A stretch of 64,000 nucleotides of DNA. It comes from Microbacteriaceae bacterium UBA1487 (GTDB lineage Bacteria; Actinomycetota; Actinomycetes; Actinomycetales; Microbacteriaceae). The position numbers and the translations under genes are program-made. Below are positions 32,843-40,942 of this stretch, in pieces; the stretch's first letter is position 1; each line of letters starts with the position of its first letter. The DNA is taken from contig DCRR01000006.1 in assembly GCA_002325245.1 (NCBI GenBank), forward strand, positions 968 to 64,967, given 5' to 3'. The notes beneath the pieces were generated by a model. That model worked only from the letters and a program-made list of their open reading frames with translations. It made no database searches and had not been told where the DNA came from.

Positions 32843-32878
32843 ACGGGAGCGCGTGCCGCGTGCGGCACTCGCTCCCGT
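32843..32878. other. Strong hairpin downstream of clpC
   Basis: ACGGGAGCG-c-GTGCCGC is complementary to GCGGCAC-t-CGCTCCCGT around a 2-nt turn, giving a 16-bp stem with one mismatch. It lies about 65-100 nt past the clpC stop and could strengthen 3' end formation or protect the mRNA. It has no T-tract. Confidence 0.6.
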
Positions 32879-32891
32879 CGGGAGTCACGCG

Positions 32892-32931
32892 CAAGGCCCG
32901 CGCCTCGCCGAACGGCGTGACGCGGGCCTTG
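32892..32931 (-). terminator. GC stem-loop terminator-like structure after clpC
   Basis: CAAGGCCCGCG at 32892-32902 pairs with CGCGGGCCTTG at 32921-32931, a perfect 11-bp stem around an 18-nt loop. It begins 11 nt past the clpC stop codon. The plus-strand side ends in CCTTGCC, so there is only a weak T-run, and termination strength is uncertain. Confidence 0.6.
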
Positions 32932-32941
32932 CCAGAGCGAC

Positions 32942-35449
32942 CTAGTCGGTGATCGCGGCGACCTTCTCGTCGAGCTCCTCGCGGCCCGGCTGACGCGCGG
33001 TCTCGAAGGTGAACTCGCCGCCGCCGTCCTCGGCGCCGGTGCCCGGCGTGAAGTCGACCTTGACGTGGTCGCCCGCGTTGAGGCGACCGTGCAGGATCTC
33101 CTCCGAGAGGCGATCCTCGATCTCCTGCTGCACCGCGCGGCGCAGCGGACGAGCACCCAGGGTCGGATCCCAGCCGATCTCGATCAGACGCTTGCGTGCG
33201 GCCTCGCCAACCTCGATCGTCATGTCGCGGTCGAGCAGACGCTCGCTCAGACGCTTGACGAACAGGCCCACGATCTGCAGCAGCTCGTCCTGCGAGAGCT
33301 GCGGGAACACGATGGTCTCGTCGACACGGTTCAGGAACTCGGGCTTGAAGTGCTTCTTGAGCTCCTCCACGACCTTGCCGCGCATGGCACGGTACGAGTT
33401 CTCGACGTTGCCCTCGAGCGTGAAGCCGACGGGGCCTCCCGTGATGTCCTTCGTTCCGAGGTTGGTGGTCATGATGATCACCGTGTTCTTGAAGTCGACG
33501 ACGCGACCCTGACCATCCGTCAGACGTCCCTCCTCCAGGATCTGGAGGAGCGAGTTGAAGATGTCCGGGTGCGCCTTCTCGATCTCGTCGAACAGCACGA
33601 CACTGAACGGCTTGCGGCGCACCTTCTCGGTGAGCTGGCCGCCCTCCTCGAAGCCGACGAACCCGGGAGGGGCACCGAACAGCCGCGAGACGGTGTGCTT
33701 CTCGCCGTACTCGCTCATGTCGAGCGAGATCAACGCGTCCTCGTCGTCGAACAGGAACTCGGCGAGCGCCTTGGCGAGCTCGGTCTTGCCCACACCGGTC
33801 GGACCGGCGAAGATGAACGAGCCCGAGGGACGCTTCGGGTCCTTGAGCCCGGCACGGGTGCGGCGGATGGTCTTGGCGAGCACCGAGATGGCCTCTTCCT
33901 GACCGATGACACGCTCGTGCAGGGCCTTCTCCATGAAGATCAGGCGCGAGCTCTCCTCTTCGGTGAGCTTGAAGACCGGAATGCCGGTGGCGTTGGCCAG
34001 CACCTCGGCGATGACGCCCTCATCCACGGTTCCGGATGCGGCGACATCGCCCGCACGCCACTGCTTCTCGAGTCGCAGCCGCTCGCCGAGGAGCTTCTTC
34101 TCCTCGTCGCGCTTGCTGGCGGCGGCCTCGAAGTCCTGATCCTCGATCGCGGTTTCCTTCTCGCGACGCACCAGGGCGATCTTCTCGTCGAACTCGCGCA
34201 GCTCCGGCGGGGCCGAGAGGATCGACAGCCGCAGACGCGCGCCGGCCTCGTCGATCAGGTCGATCGCCTTGTCCGGCAGGAAGCGGTCGGAGACGTAGCG
34301 GTCGGCGAGGTTCGCCGCGGCGACGATCGCGCCGTCGGTGATCGACACCTTGTGGAAGGCCTCGTACTTGTCGCGCAGCCCCTTCAGGATGTTGATGGTG
34401 TGCGGCAGGTTGGGCTCGTGCACCTGCACCGGCTGGAAGCGGCGCTCGAGGGCCGCATCCTTTTCGAAGTGCTTGCGGTACTCATCCAGCGTGGTCGCTC
34501 CGATGGTCTGCAGCTCGCCGCGGGCGAGCAGCGGCTTCAGGATCGAGGCGGCGTCTATTGCGCCTTCGGCGGCACCCGCTCCCACCAGGGTGTGGATCTC
34601 GTCGATGAAAGTGATGATGTCGCCGCGGGTGCGGATCTCCTTCGTCACCTTCTTGAGGCGCTCCTCGAAGTCTCCGCGGTAGCGGCTGCCGGCGATCAAC
34701 GAGCCGAGGTCGAGCGTGTAGAGCTGCTTGTCCTTGAGCGTCTCGGGCACGTCTCCGCGCACGATCGCCTGGGCGAGGCCTTCGACGACGGCGGTCTTGC
34801 CGACGCCGGGCTCGCCGATCAGCACCGGGTTGTTCTTGCTGCGACGGGAGAGGATCTGCATGACCCGCTCCATCTCCTTCTCGCGCCCGATGACCGGGTC
34901 GAGCTTGCCGTCGCGCGCGGCCTGCGTGAGGTTGCGGCCGAACTGGTCGAGGATCTGGCTGCCCTTGTCGGGCGCCTGGTCATTGCCGCCGACGGCGACC
35001 TGCTCCTTGCCCTGGTAGCCGGAGAGGAGCTGGATGACCTGCTGGCGCACCCGGTTCAGGTCGGCACCCAGCTTGACGAGCACCTGCGCGGCAACGCCTT
35101 CGCCTTCGCGGATCAGGCCGAGCAGGATGTGCTCGGTGCCGATGTAGGAGTGGCCGAGCTGCAGCGCCTCACGCAGGCTCAGCTCGAGCACCTTCTTGGC
35201 GCGCGGGGTGAAGGGGATGTGCCCGGTCGGCTGCTGCTGACCCTGGCCGATGATGTCCTGCACCTGCTCGCGCACGGCGTCGAGCGAGATCCCCAGCTCT
35301 TCGAGGGCCTTGGCAGCGACGCCTTCGCCTTCGTGAATGAGCCCGAGCAGGATGTGCTCGGTGCCGATGTAGTTGTGGTTGAGCATCTTCGCCTCTTCTT
35401 GGGCGAGGACGACGACCCGGCGGGCCCGGTCGGTAAAGCGCTCGAACAT
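32942..35449 (-). CDS. clpC: ATP-dependent Clp protease ATP-binding subunit ClpC
   Basis: AAA+ unfoldase of 835 residues. Two N-terminal Clp-N repeats span residues 1-145 with the duplicated NYIGTEHILLGLI/SYIGTEHILLGLI motif. The first AAA domain has Walker A GEPGVGKT at 212-219. The UVR-type motif is near residue 430 (EKIALVRREKETAIEDQDFE), and the second AAA domain has GPTGVGKTELAKALAEF. It feeds substrates to ClpP, and the middle UVR domain contacts adaptors. The ATG at 35449 follows GGAGATCGAG. The C-terminus carries a Clp-B type small domain. Hairpins follow at 32843-32931. Confidence 0.96.
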   Translation of the reverse strand: MFERFTDRARRVVVLAQEEAKMLNHNYIGTEHILLGLIHEGEGVAAKALEELGISLDAVREQVQDIIGQGQQQPTGHIPFTPRAKKVLELSLREALQLGHSYIGTEHILLGLIREGEGVAAQVLVKLGADLNRVRQQVIQLLSGYQGKEQVAVGGNDQAPDKGSQILDQFGRNLTQAARDGKLDPVIGREKEMERVMQILSRRSKNNPVLIGEPGVGKTAVVEGLAQAIVRGDVPETLKDKQLYTLDLGSLIAGSRYRGDFEERLKKVTKEIRTRGDIITFIDEIHTLVGAGAAEGAIDAASILKPLLARGELQTIGATTLDEYRKHFEKDAALERRFQPVQVHEPNLPHTINILKGLRDKYEAFHKVSITDGAIVAAANLADRYVSDRFLPDKAIDLIDEAGARLRLSILSAPPELREFDEKIALVRREKETAIEDQDFEAAASKRDEEKKLLGERLRLEKQWRAGDVAASGTVDEGVIAEVLANATGIPVFKLTEEESSRLIFMEKALHERVIGQEEAISVLAKTIRRTRAGLKDPKRPSGSFIFAGPTGVGKTELAKALAEFLFDDEDALISLDMSEYGEKHTVSRLFGAPPGFVGFEEGGQLTEKVRRKPFSVVLFDEIEKAHPDIFNSLLQILEEGRLTDGQGRVVDFKNTVIIMTTNLGTKDITGGPVGFTLEGNVENSYRAMRGKVVEELKKHFKPEFLNRVDETIVFPQLSQDELLQIVGLFVKRLSERLLDRDMTIEVGEAARKRLIEIGWDPTLGARPLRRAVQQEIEDRLSEEILHGRLNAGDHVKVDFTPGTGAEDGGGEFTFETARQPGREELDEKVAAITD

Positions 35450-35514
35450 CTCGATCTCCATCTGGCACGGGGTGCGAGGGCCGCGCCGATACATCGAGAG
35501 TAACGACGGGGATT

Positions 35515-35536
35515 GGCGAATTGTCCCGTGTTCGCC
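35515..35536. promoter_or_regulatory. Inverted repeat in clpC-pirin divergent region
   Basis: GGCGAA and TTCGCC are perfect 6-bp arms separated by 10 nt, placed between the divergent clpC and pirin genes. Position fits an operator, but the arm orientation does not match the ClgR-type TTCGC-N-GCGAA palindrome that controls clp genes in related bacteria, so I do not name the regulator. Confidence 0.35.
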
Positions 35537-35579
35537 GTGGGCGTGAGGCTGCCGGGGCGGGCGGACTAGCATCCGATGC

Positions 35580-36578
35580 ATGAGCAATCTGGAGGCCGAC
35601 CCGGCCGAGCTCGTGTGCGGCCGCGATCCGGCGGTCGCCATCGAGGTGCTCGAACCGCGCGAGGTGCCGCTCGGCGGACCGCGCGCAATCACGGTGCGGC
35701 GCACTCTGCCGCAGAAGCACCGTTCGCTCATCGGGGCGTGGTGCTTCGCGGATCACTACGGACCGCATCCGCTGGATCACGCCGCCGTCATGGACGTGCC
35801 GCCGCACCCGCACACGGGTCTGCAGACGGTGAGCTGGCTGTTCGAGGGCGAGATCGAGCACCGTGACTCGGTCGGCAGTCTCGCGACGATCGTGCCCGGC
35901 CAGGTGAACCTGATGACAGCGGGGGCGGGCATCCAGCACTCCGAGGTGTCGACGGCGCGCGCGACCGGCCTGCACGGCGTGCAGCTCTGGGTGGCGCTGC
36001 CCGACGCCGATCGCCATCACGCCCCGTTCTTCGAGCACGACTCCCCCGCGCCGGCGACGGTCGGGGCCGCGACGCTGCGCGTCTTCGTCGGCTCGCTCGC
36101 CGGCTCCCGCTCGACCGTCACCACCTTCTCGCCCCTGCTCGGCGCGCAGCTGGATCTTCCCGCCGGCGCCAGCGTCACGCTCGACGTCGACCCCGCCTTC
36201 GAGCACGGTCTGCTGGTGGATGCCGGCACGGCCGCCCTCGGCGGCATCACCATCGCACGGCATCAGCTCGGCTTTGCGCCGAGCGGAGCCGACACCGTCA
36301 CGGTCACCGCGGGGGCCGAGCCGTTGCGTGCGATCCTGCTCGGCGGCGCACCGCTGAACGAGCCGATCCTGATGTGGTGGAACTTCGTTGGACGCACCCA
36401 CGACGAGGTGGTCGCCTTTCGCGAGCAGTGGCAGCGCGAGGTGATCGACGGCACGGATCCGGACGGCCTCTTCGGCCGCGTCGACGGCTACCCGGGCCCG
36501 GCGCTGCCGGCTCCCGAGCTGCCGAACGTGCGACTGAGGCCGCGCGACCTGCCGACGTCTGGGACCGCGAGGCCCTGA
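35580..36578 (+). CDS. Pirin family protein
   Basis: Bicupin of 332 residues. The metal-binding N-terminal cupin contains VPPHPHTGLQTVSWLFEGEI with the two conserved His residues and GAGIQHSEVSTA with the later His and Glu. Family members act as quercetin dioxygenase-like enzymes or redox-responsive regulators. A TAGCAT -10-like box ends 7 nt before the ATG and there is no ribosome site, so a leaderless transcript is likely. The next gene overlaps by one base (TGATG), indicating co-translation with the DUF385 protein. Confidence 0.93.
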   Translation: MSNLEADPAELVCGRDPAVAIEVLEPREVPLGGPRAITVRRTLPQKHRSLIGAWCFADHYGPHPLDHAAVMDVPPHPHTGLQTVSWLFEGEIEHRDSVGSLATIVPGQVNLMTAGAGIQHSEVSTARATGLHGVQLWVALPDADRHHAPFFEHDSPAPATVGAATLRVFVGSLAGSRSTVTTFSPLLGAQLDLPAGASVTLDVDPAFEHGLLVDAGTAALGGITIARHQLGFAPSGADTVTVTAGAEPLRAILLGGAPLNEPILMWWNFVGRTHDEVVAFREQWQREVIDGTDPDGLFGRVDGYPGPALPAPELPNVRLRPRDLPTSGTARP

Positions 36579-37072
36579 TGTTCTGGCAGCAGGTTCTGCA
36601 GGCGATCGGCGCCGTCGCCGCCAGCCTGGTGCTGGCATTCCTGGTGGCGAGCGCGATCGTGGTGCTCGGGTTCCGAGCCCGGTCCCCTCGCATTCGGCGC
36701 TCGATCGCGCGTCTGAACCGCTCGGTGAGCAACCCGCGGCAGTTGGAGACGGCGGGTCAGCCGGGTGCGCCGTTCTCGGTGGTCCGCCACCGCGGACGCG
36801 TCAGCGGGCGCGAGTTCACGACGCCCGTCGGGGCGCTGCGCGAGGGCGGCACGGTCGTGGTGCCGCTGCCGTACGGCACCGGCGCCGACTGGGTGCAGAA
36901 CGTCCTCAGCGCGGGCGAGGCTCAGCTGGAGTGCGAGGGGTCGACCCTGCGGCTGGTGAGGCCGCGCATCGTGCCCGTCGAGTCGATTCGGGCGTCGCTG
37001 CCGCGCGGCGACCGGTTCGCGACCCGGCTGTTCCGCGTGACGGATGCGCTCGAGGCCGACGTCGACGACTAG
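36578..37072 (+). CDS. DUF385-type deazaflavin (F420)-dependent nitroreductase family protein, membrane-anchored
   Basis: Protein of 164 residues starting with a membrane helix (residues 8-30, AVAASLVLAFLVASAIVVLG). It then has the split barrel of the deazaflavin-dependent nitroreductase (DUF385) family, with HRGRVSGREFTTPVGAL near residue 75, in the position of the TxGRxSG signature, and GTGADWVQNVLSAGEAQLEC. It is translationally coupled to pirin by TGATG. The electron donor is probably F420H2 or another flavin, but no biosynthesis genes for F420 are in the window. Substrate unknown. Confidence 0.86.
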   Translation: MFWQQVLQAIGAVAASLVLAFLVASAIVVLGFRARSPRIRRSIARLNRSVSNPRQLETAGQPGAPFSVVRHRGRVSGREFTTPVGALREGGTVVVPLPYGTGADWVQNVLSAGEAQLECEGSTLRLVRPRIVPVESIRASLPRGDRFATRLFRVTDALEADVDD

Positions 37073-37081
37073 GGCGCGCGC

Positions 37082-37264
37082 TCAGAGTTTCGCGGCGCGC
37101 TCCGCCTCGAACTTGGCGCGCTCTTCGGCCTCGATCTTGGCGGCGAAGGCGCGCTCGCTGCGGTCGGCGCGGAAGATGGCGCGAAAGACGAACCAGAACA
37201 CGAGCCCGAACAGCAGCGTCGGGATCACACTGTAGATTGCGTTGGCCCAGTACTCGGTCGGCAT
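37082..37264 (-). CDS. Small membrane protein, 60 aa
   Basis: One membrane helix at about residues 8-28 (YSVIPTLLFGLVFWFVFRAI) is followed by a strongly charged Ala/Glu/Arg/Lys helix. The start lies 9 nt after the stop of the 31-residue gene at 37274. No enzyme motif is visible. The helix-plus-charged-tail form is common among actinobacterial small membrane proteins. It is the last of three small genes that appear to be translated as a unit. Confidence 0.72.
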   Translation of the reverse strand: MPTEYWANAIYSVIPTLLFGLVFWFVFRAIFRADRSERAFAAKIEAEERAKFEAERAAKL

Positions 37265-37273
37265 GGCTACAGC

Positions 37274-37369
37274 CTACGCGCCGAAACCGAGAGCCGAGGC
37301 GACGGCGATGACGACCAGGATCACCACGAGACCCGCGTACATCACGAACCGGGAGGTGCGTCGGTCCAC
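37274..37369 (-). CDS. Very small membrane peptide, 31 aa
   Basis: GTG start, MDRRTSRFVMYAGLVVILVV then IAVASALGFGA: a basic/polar N-terminus and a hydrophobic single-pass helix with nothing else. The start codon follows one base after the stop of the 45-residue gene, giving translational coupling, and the stop is 9 nt before the 60-residue gene. Clean membrane-helix composition in the predicted frame supports reality, but this is too short for strong statistics. Confidence 0.6.
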   Translation of the reverse strand: MDRRTSRFVMYAGLVVILVVIAVASALGFGA

Positions 37370-37370
37370 G

Positions 37371-37508
37371 TCAGCCCTTGGCGATGATGCCGACGACGCC
37401 GGTGATGATCAGGTACAGGCCGATGCCTGCGACGATTACCCAGATCGCGATGCGGCCGGACGTGATCTTCGGCTTCTCGCCGCCGGGCTGCGGGGGCAGG
37501 TTGCTCAT
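37371..37508 (-). CDS. Small membrane protein, 45 aa
   Basis: ATG start. Residues 1-18 are Pro/Gly-rich and polar (MSNLPPQPGGEKPKITSG), and residues 19-43 form one membrane helix (RIAIWVIVAGIGLYLIITGV). It resembles the short single-helix proteins that are widely conserved in Microbacteriaceae-type genomes, though I can assign no function. It is the first of three tandem small genes (37508 to 37082), all on the minus strand, downstream of the Ig-like surface protein (stop at 37572, 63-nt gap). Confidence 0.65.
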   Translation of the reverse strand: MSNLPPQPGGEKPKITSGRIAIWVIVAGIGLYLIITGVVGIIAKG

Positions 37509-37571
37509 GGAGGAACCCTACCGAAGTCGGAGGGTCCGGGTCGCGCTGCCCGCGCGACCCGGACCTCGGGA

Positions 37572-40500
37572 TCAGGCTCGTTGCGCCACGCGGATCCGCC
37601 AGTAGCCGACAACGCCGGCGAGAAGCAGCGCGAGCAGGATCAGCCACCACCAGTCGAAGCCCATCGGCGCCGCGGACGTGGCGAGTTCGGCGGTGTCATC
37701 GCCGGAGCCGGCGCCCGCGGTGTCGTCCGCCTCGGACGCGGCGCCGTCATCGAGCGCCAGCGTCGTCAGCGCGACCTCGGGACCGTCCGTATGCGGCGCC
37801 CCGCCGGCGCCGGTCGGTGCCGGCGCATCGCCGTCGCCGCCGGAGGTGGTCGGCGCGAGCGTCGGCCCTCCGGCGCTGCCCGCCACCGGCTCAGCCGCGG
37901 TCGCGATGATGAAGGTCGACGCGGTCGTCTGGACGTTGCCCGCGAGGTCACGCGCGGCGGCGCGGATCGTGTAGGTGCCATCCGCGAGTCCCGCCGGAAT
38001 CGTCCACGACGCCGAGTCGCTCGTCGTTCCGAGCGAGGTCAGGCCCGAGGTGGAGCCGATCGGTCCCAGGAAGACCGAGCCGCTCTCGTCGTACAGATTC
38101 GCCACGAGCCGGGCGAGCCCGATCTCGTCGGCGCCCGAGATCTCGACGATCACTTCTCCGTTGAACTCGGCACCGTCGAGCGGCGCGTCGATCGCGATCG
38201 TCGGACGCGTCAGGTCGACCACGAACGTGCTGCTGGTCGTCTTGACGTTGCCGGCGACATCATGGGCACTCGCGCGCAGCGTGTAGACGCCCTCGGCGAG
38301 GCCCGCGACCGGGAGATCCCAGGTGCGCGTCTCGCTCGTGGTCCCGAGCGCCGATGCGCCGCCCGTCGTCCCGACATTCGTGATGAACGTCGAGTTGGTC
38401 GCGTCGTACAGGTTGACGTCGAGCCGCTTGAGGGCGACCTCGTCCGTCCCTGTCAGCGTGACCGGGATGGTGGCCGAACCGCGGAACGGCTCGTCCAGCT
38501 CGGGCGAATCGATCGTGATGGCCGGACGCGTGCCGTCGACCACGAACTGGATCACGTGAACGCCGCGGAGGCCGGCGGTGTCGGTCACATTGGCGCGGAT
38601 CGTGTAGGTGCCCTCGGCGAGGCCGGCCGGAATCGTCCAGGTACGCGTCTCGGCGTTGGTGCCGAGCGCGCTGAGGCCCGACGTCGAGCCGATCGCCTGG
38701 ATGAACGCCGTGCTGTCCTCGTCGAACAGGTTCACGCCGATCCGGTTGAGCGCTCCCGCATCGGCAGCGGTCACCGTCACGTCGATCGACTCGCGCGGTG
38801 AGAAGATCGCCCCGTCGAGCGGTTCGTCGATCTGGATCGTCGGCGCCGTCGCATCACGCGTGTAGTGCACGACCGGCGCGCTCCACGGACCGTTGACGCT
38901 GGAGGGGTCGCTGGCGCGGTACGGGATGTTGTACACCGCGCGCACCCGGATCGAGAGCGGTCCCTCATAGCCGGCGCTGAAGCTCTGCGTGTGCGACACC
39001 GTCGCGCCCGCCGTCCAGGCGGTGCCGGGAACGTCGACGTACTCGTACTCGAGCGTTCCGTCGCCGTCGCCATCGACGCCGTACTCGACCTCGTAGTGAT
39101 CGACTCCGCCGATGCCGAACACGGCCGTCCAGGTCGCGGTCAGGCTCGTCTCCGAGAACGTGTAGCCCGTCGTCGGCGTGATGATCTCCGGAATGCCGAT
39201 GATCTGAGCGCCGGTGCCCGAGCTCCATGCCGACGCGTTGCCCAGGTCGTCAATGGCGCGAACCTGCCAGCGCAGCGGACCGGTCGGGATGTCGTAGGCG
39301 AGCGTCGTGCCCGTCAGGTCGCTTCCGATCGTCACGCCGTCGTTCAGGCGGCCGTCGGTGGTGTTCGGTCCACGGCCGAGCACGACCTCGTAGCGCACGC
39401 CGTTCGGGTCGGTCACCGGGTACCAGCGGAACTCGGACGCCTCGAGGGTGTAGCCCGTCGGGAAGGCGACGGTCGGGGTCGCTGGCGCCGTGTTGTCGAA
39501 CTCGATCTCACGCAGCCGCGTCGACTGCCCGTTGCCGTTGCCGACCGCGTCCTCAGCGTGCGCGATGATGCAGTACTCGCCGTCGGGGAAGACGCTGGTG
39601 TCGATGTCGATCGACCACGCACCGTCGGGCGCGAATGGCACGTCAAACTTGACGGCAGTGCCGTTGCAGACACCGGTGACGGGATCCGCTGCCCGGACGC
39701 GAACGTCGAGCGAGTTGACACCGGATCCGGCATCCGCGACCGTGCCCGACACCGTCAGCGTTCCGGCCACGAGGTCGCCGGATGACGGAGCCGTGAAGGT
39801 GACGACCGGTGCGAGCGCGTCTGCCCTGACACGGACGACCGCCGTGGATCCGGCGTCCTTCTGGTTGAAGGCGTCGCGCGCCTCGAACTTGAAGACGTGA
39901 ACGCTGCCGTCAGCCCAGCCGGTCGTGTCGACCGTCGTCGCGTAGTTGGTCAGCGAGCTGGAGGAGCCGTACTCCAGGCCGACGCCGTCGAGCTGCGAGT
40001 AGTAGATCGACGGGTTCGCGTCCGAGATGGTCGCGGTGAAGTCGAGCACGGCGCCCGGCTTCACGAAGCTCCCGGCGGCCGGGGAGGTGATGACGACGTC
40101 CGGCGCGTCGGCGTCGACCGTGAAGGTGACCTTCGCGATCGAGCCGGAGTCCTTGTTGCCCGCGGCGTCGCGCGCCTCGATCTGCGCGATGTAGGTGCCG
40201 CTCGCGAACCCGGTCGTGTCGATCGACCGCGAGACCGAGGTCAGACCGGTCTCGTCGATGTCAGAGTCCACGCCCTGGACCGCGACGTAGGTGCGGAACG
40301 GATGCGCCTCGCTGATCGACCCGACGAGCGGGATGATCGTGCCGGGGGCGACGACGAGCCCGGGGGACGGAGTCGAGATCGTCACGTCGGGGGCGACGGT
40401 GTCCACAATGACGGATGTGCGCACGGTCGCGTTGTTGCCGGCCGCGTCGTTCGCCCCGATCCGCAGCTCGTAGTCGCCATCGGCGAGGGCGGGCAGAGTC

Positions 40501-40787
40501 CAGCTGGCGGAACCGCTGGTGCCGGAGGCGCTCGCGGTGCCGACCACAGCAACGAGGCCGCTCGCGTTGTAGAGGGTGGCGGCGAGACGCGCCAGCCCGC
40601 TGTCGTCGGTGGCCGACACGGTGACCGTGTCGCCCGAGAAGACGAAGTTGGAGGCTGGCGCCTCCAGCGTGACGGTCGGCCGCGTCGAATCGGCGGCGAG
40701 GGCGGGGGAGGCGAAGACAAGGGAGCCTACGGCGCTCACTGCGAGAGCAGTGAGCAGGGCAAGGCTCCGCCGGGGGACGGAGAACAC
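37572..40787 (-). CDS. Large secreted Ig-like/FnIII repeat surface protein
   Basis: Protein of 1071 residues. The signal peptide (LALLTALAVSAVGSLVFASP, cleaved near residue 32) is followed by about eight Ig-like modules of the form TRPTVTLEAP...DDSGLARL. FnIII-like modules lie near residues 450-640, and three close repeats of about 95 residues lie at about 646-959 (VNLYDATNSTFITNVGTTGG and equivalents). Then a Ser/Thr/Gly/Ala linker and a C-terminal helix (WWWLILLALLLAGVVGYW) with the basic end RIRVAQRA. There is no LPxTG/LAxTG motif, so it is membrane- rather than sortase-anchored. GTG start with AAGGAT upstream. Likely adhesive or structural; no enzymatic domain seen. Confidence 0.87.
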   Translation of the reverse strand: MFSVPRRSLALLTALAVSAVGSLVFASPALAADSTRPTVTLEAPASNFVFSGDTVTVSATDDSGLARLAATLYNASGLVAVVGTASASGTSGSASWTLPALADGDYELRIGANDAAGNNATVRTSVIVDTVAPDVTISTPSPGLVVAPGTIIPLVGSISEAHPFRTYVAVQGVDSDIDETGLTSVSRSIDTTGFASGTYIAQIEARDAAGNKDSGSIAKVTFTVDADAPDVVITSPAAGSFVKPGAVLDFTATISDANPSIYYSQLDGVGLEYGSSSSLTNYATTVDTTGWADGSVHVFKFEARDAFNQKDAGSTAVVRVRADALAPVVTFTAPSSGDLVAGTLTVSGTVADAGSGVNSLDVRVRAADPVTGVCNGTAVKFDVPFAPDGAWSIDIDTSVFPDGEYCIIAHAEDAVGNGNGQSTRLREIEFDNTAPATPTVAFPTGYTLEASEFRWYPVTDPNGVRYEVVLGRGPNTTDGRLNDGVTIGSDLTGTTLAYDIPTGPLRWQVRAIDDLGNASAWSSGTGAQIIGIPEIITPTTGYTFSETSLTATWTAVFGIGGVDHYEVEYGVDGDGDGTLEYEYVDVPGTAWTAGATVSHTQSFSAGYEGPLSIRVRAVYNIPYRASDPSSVNGPWSAPVVHYTRDATAPTIQIDEPLDGAIFSPRESIDVTVTAADAGALNRIGVNLFDEDSTAFIQAIGSTSGLSALGTNAETRTWTIPAGLAEGTYTIRANVTDTAGLRGVHVIQFVVDGTRPAITIDSPELDEPFRGSATIPVTLTGTDEVALKRLDVNLYDATNSTFITNVGTTGGASALGTTSETRTWDLPVAGLAEGVYTLRASAHDVAGNVKTTSSTFVVDLTRPTIAIDAPLDGAEFNGEVIVEISGADEIGLARLVANLYDESGSVFLGPIGSTSGLTSLGTTSDSASWTIPAGLADGTYTIRAAARDLAGNVQTTASTFIIATAAEPVAGSAGGPTLAPTTSGGDGDAPAPTGAGGAPHTDGPEVALTTLALDDGAASEADDTAGAGSGDDTAELATSAAPMGFDWWWLILLALLLAGVVGYWRIRVAQRA

Positions 40788-40942
40788 GGGTTGATCCTTC
40801 GGGGGCTGAGAGAGGCCACGGAGTCGGGTAACTCGTTCGGGTCGTGACCACGGAGCTCGGGGGCGAGGTTCCGCTACGTGCGACGGTACCGAGCACCACC
40901 GACATTAATCAAGTGTTGCTCAGGAATTGCGCCGGGCGGGGC

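Noticed and set aside
30660..32945. Plus-strand reading frame of 761 codons opposite the class V aminotransferase and the GC-rich gap
   Set aside because: It is antisense, and the terminal part reads only low-complexity Arg/Gly/Ala sequence from the 110-bp duplication.
33065..35503. Plus-strand reading frame of 812 codons opposite clpC
   Set aside because: It is the antisense frame of a conserved gene. Its composition is typical antisense GC-rich translation with no motif.
35515..35536. ClgR box controlling clpC
   Set aside because: The inverted repeat there has arms in the opposite orientation to the known ClgR motif, so it is listed only as an unassigned repeat.
40788..40942. Possible RNA element between lysS and the Ig-like protein gene
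   Set aside because: I found a ribosome site for the Ig-like protein but no convincing stem-loop, promoter or riboswitch.
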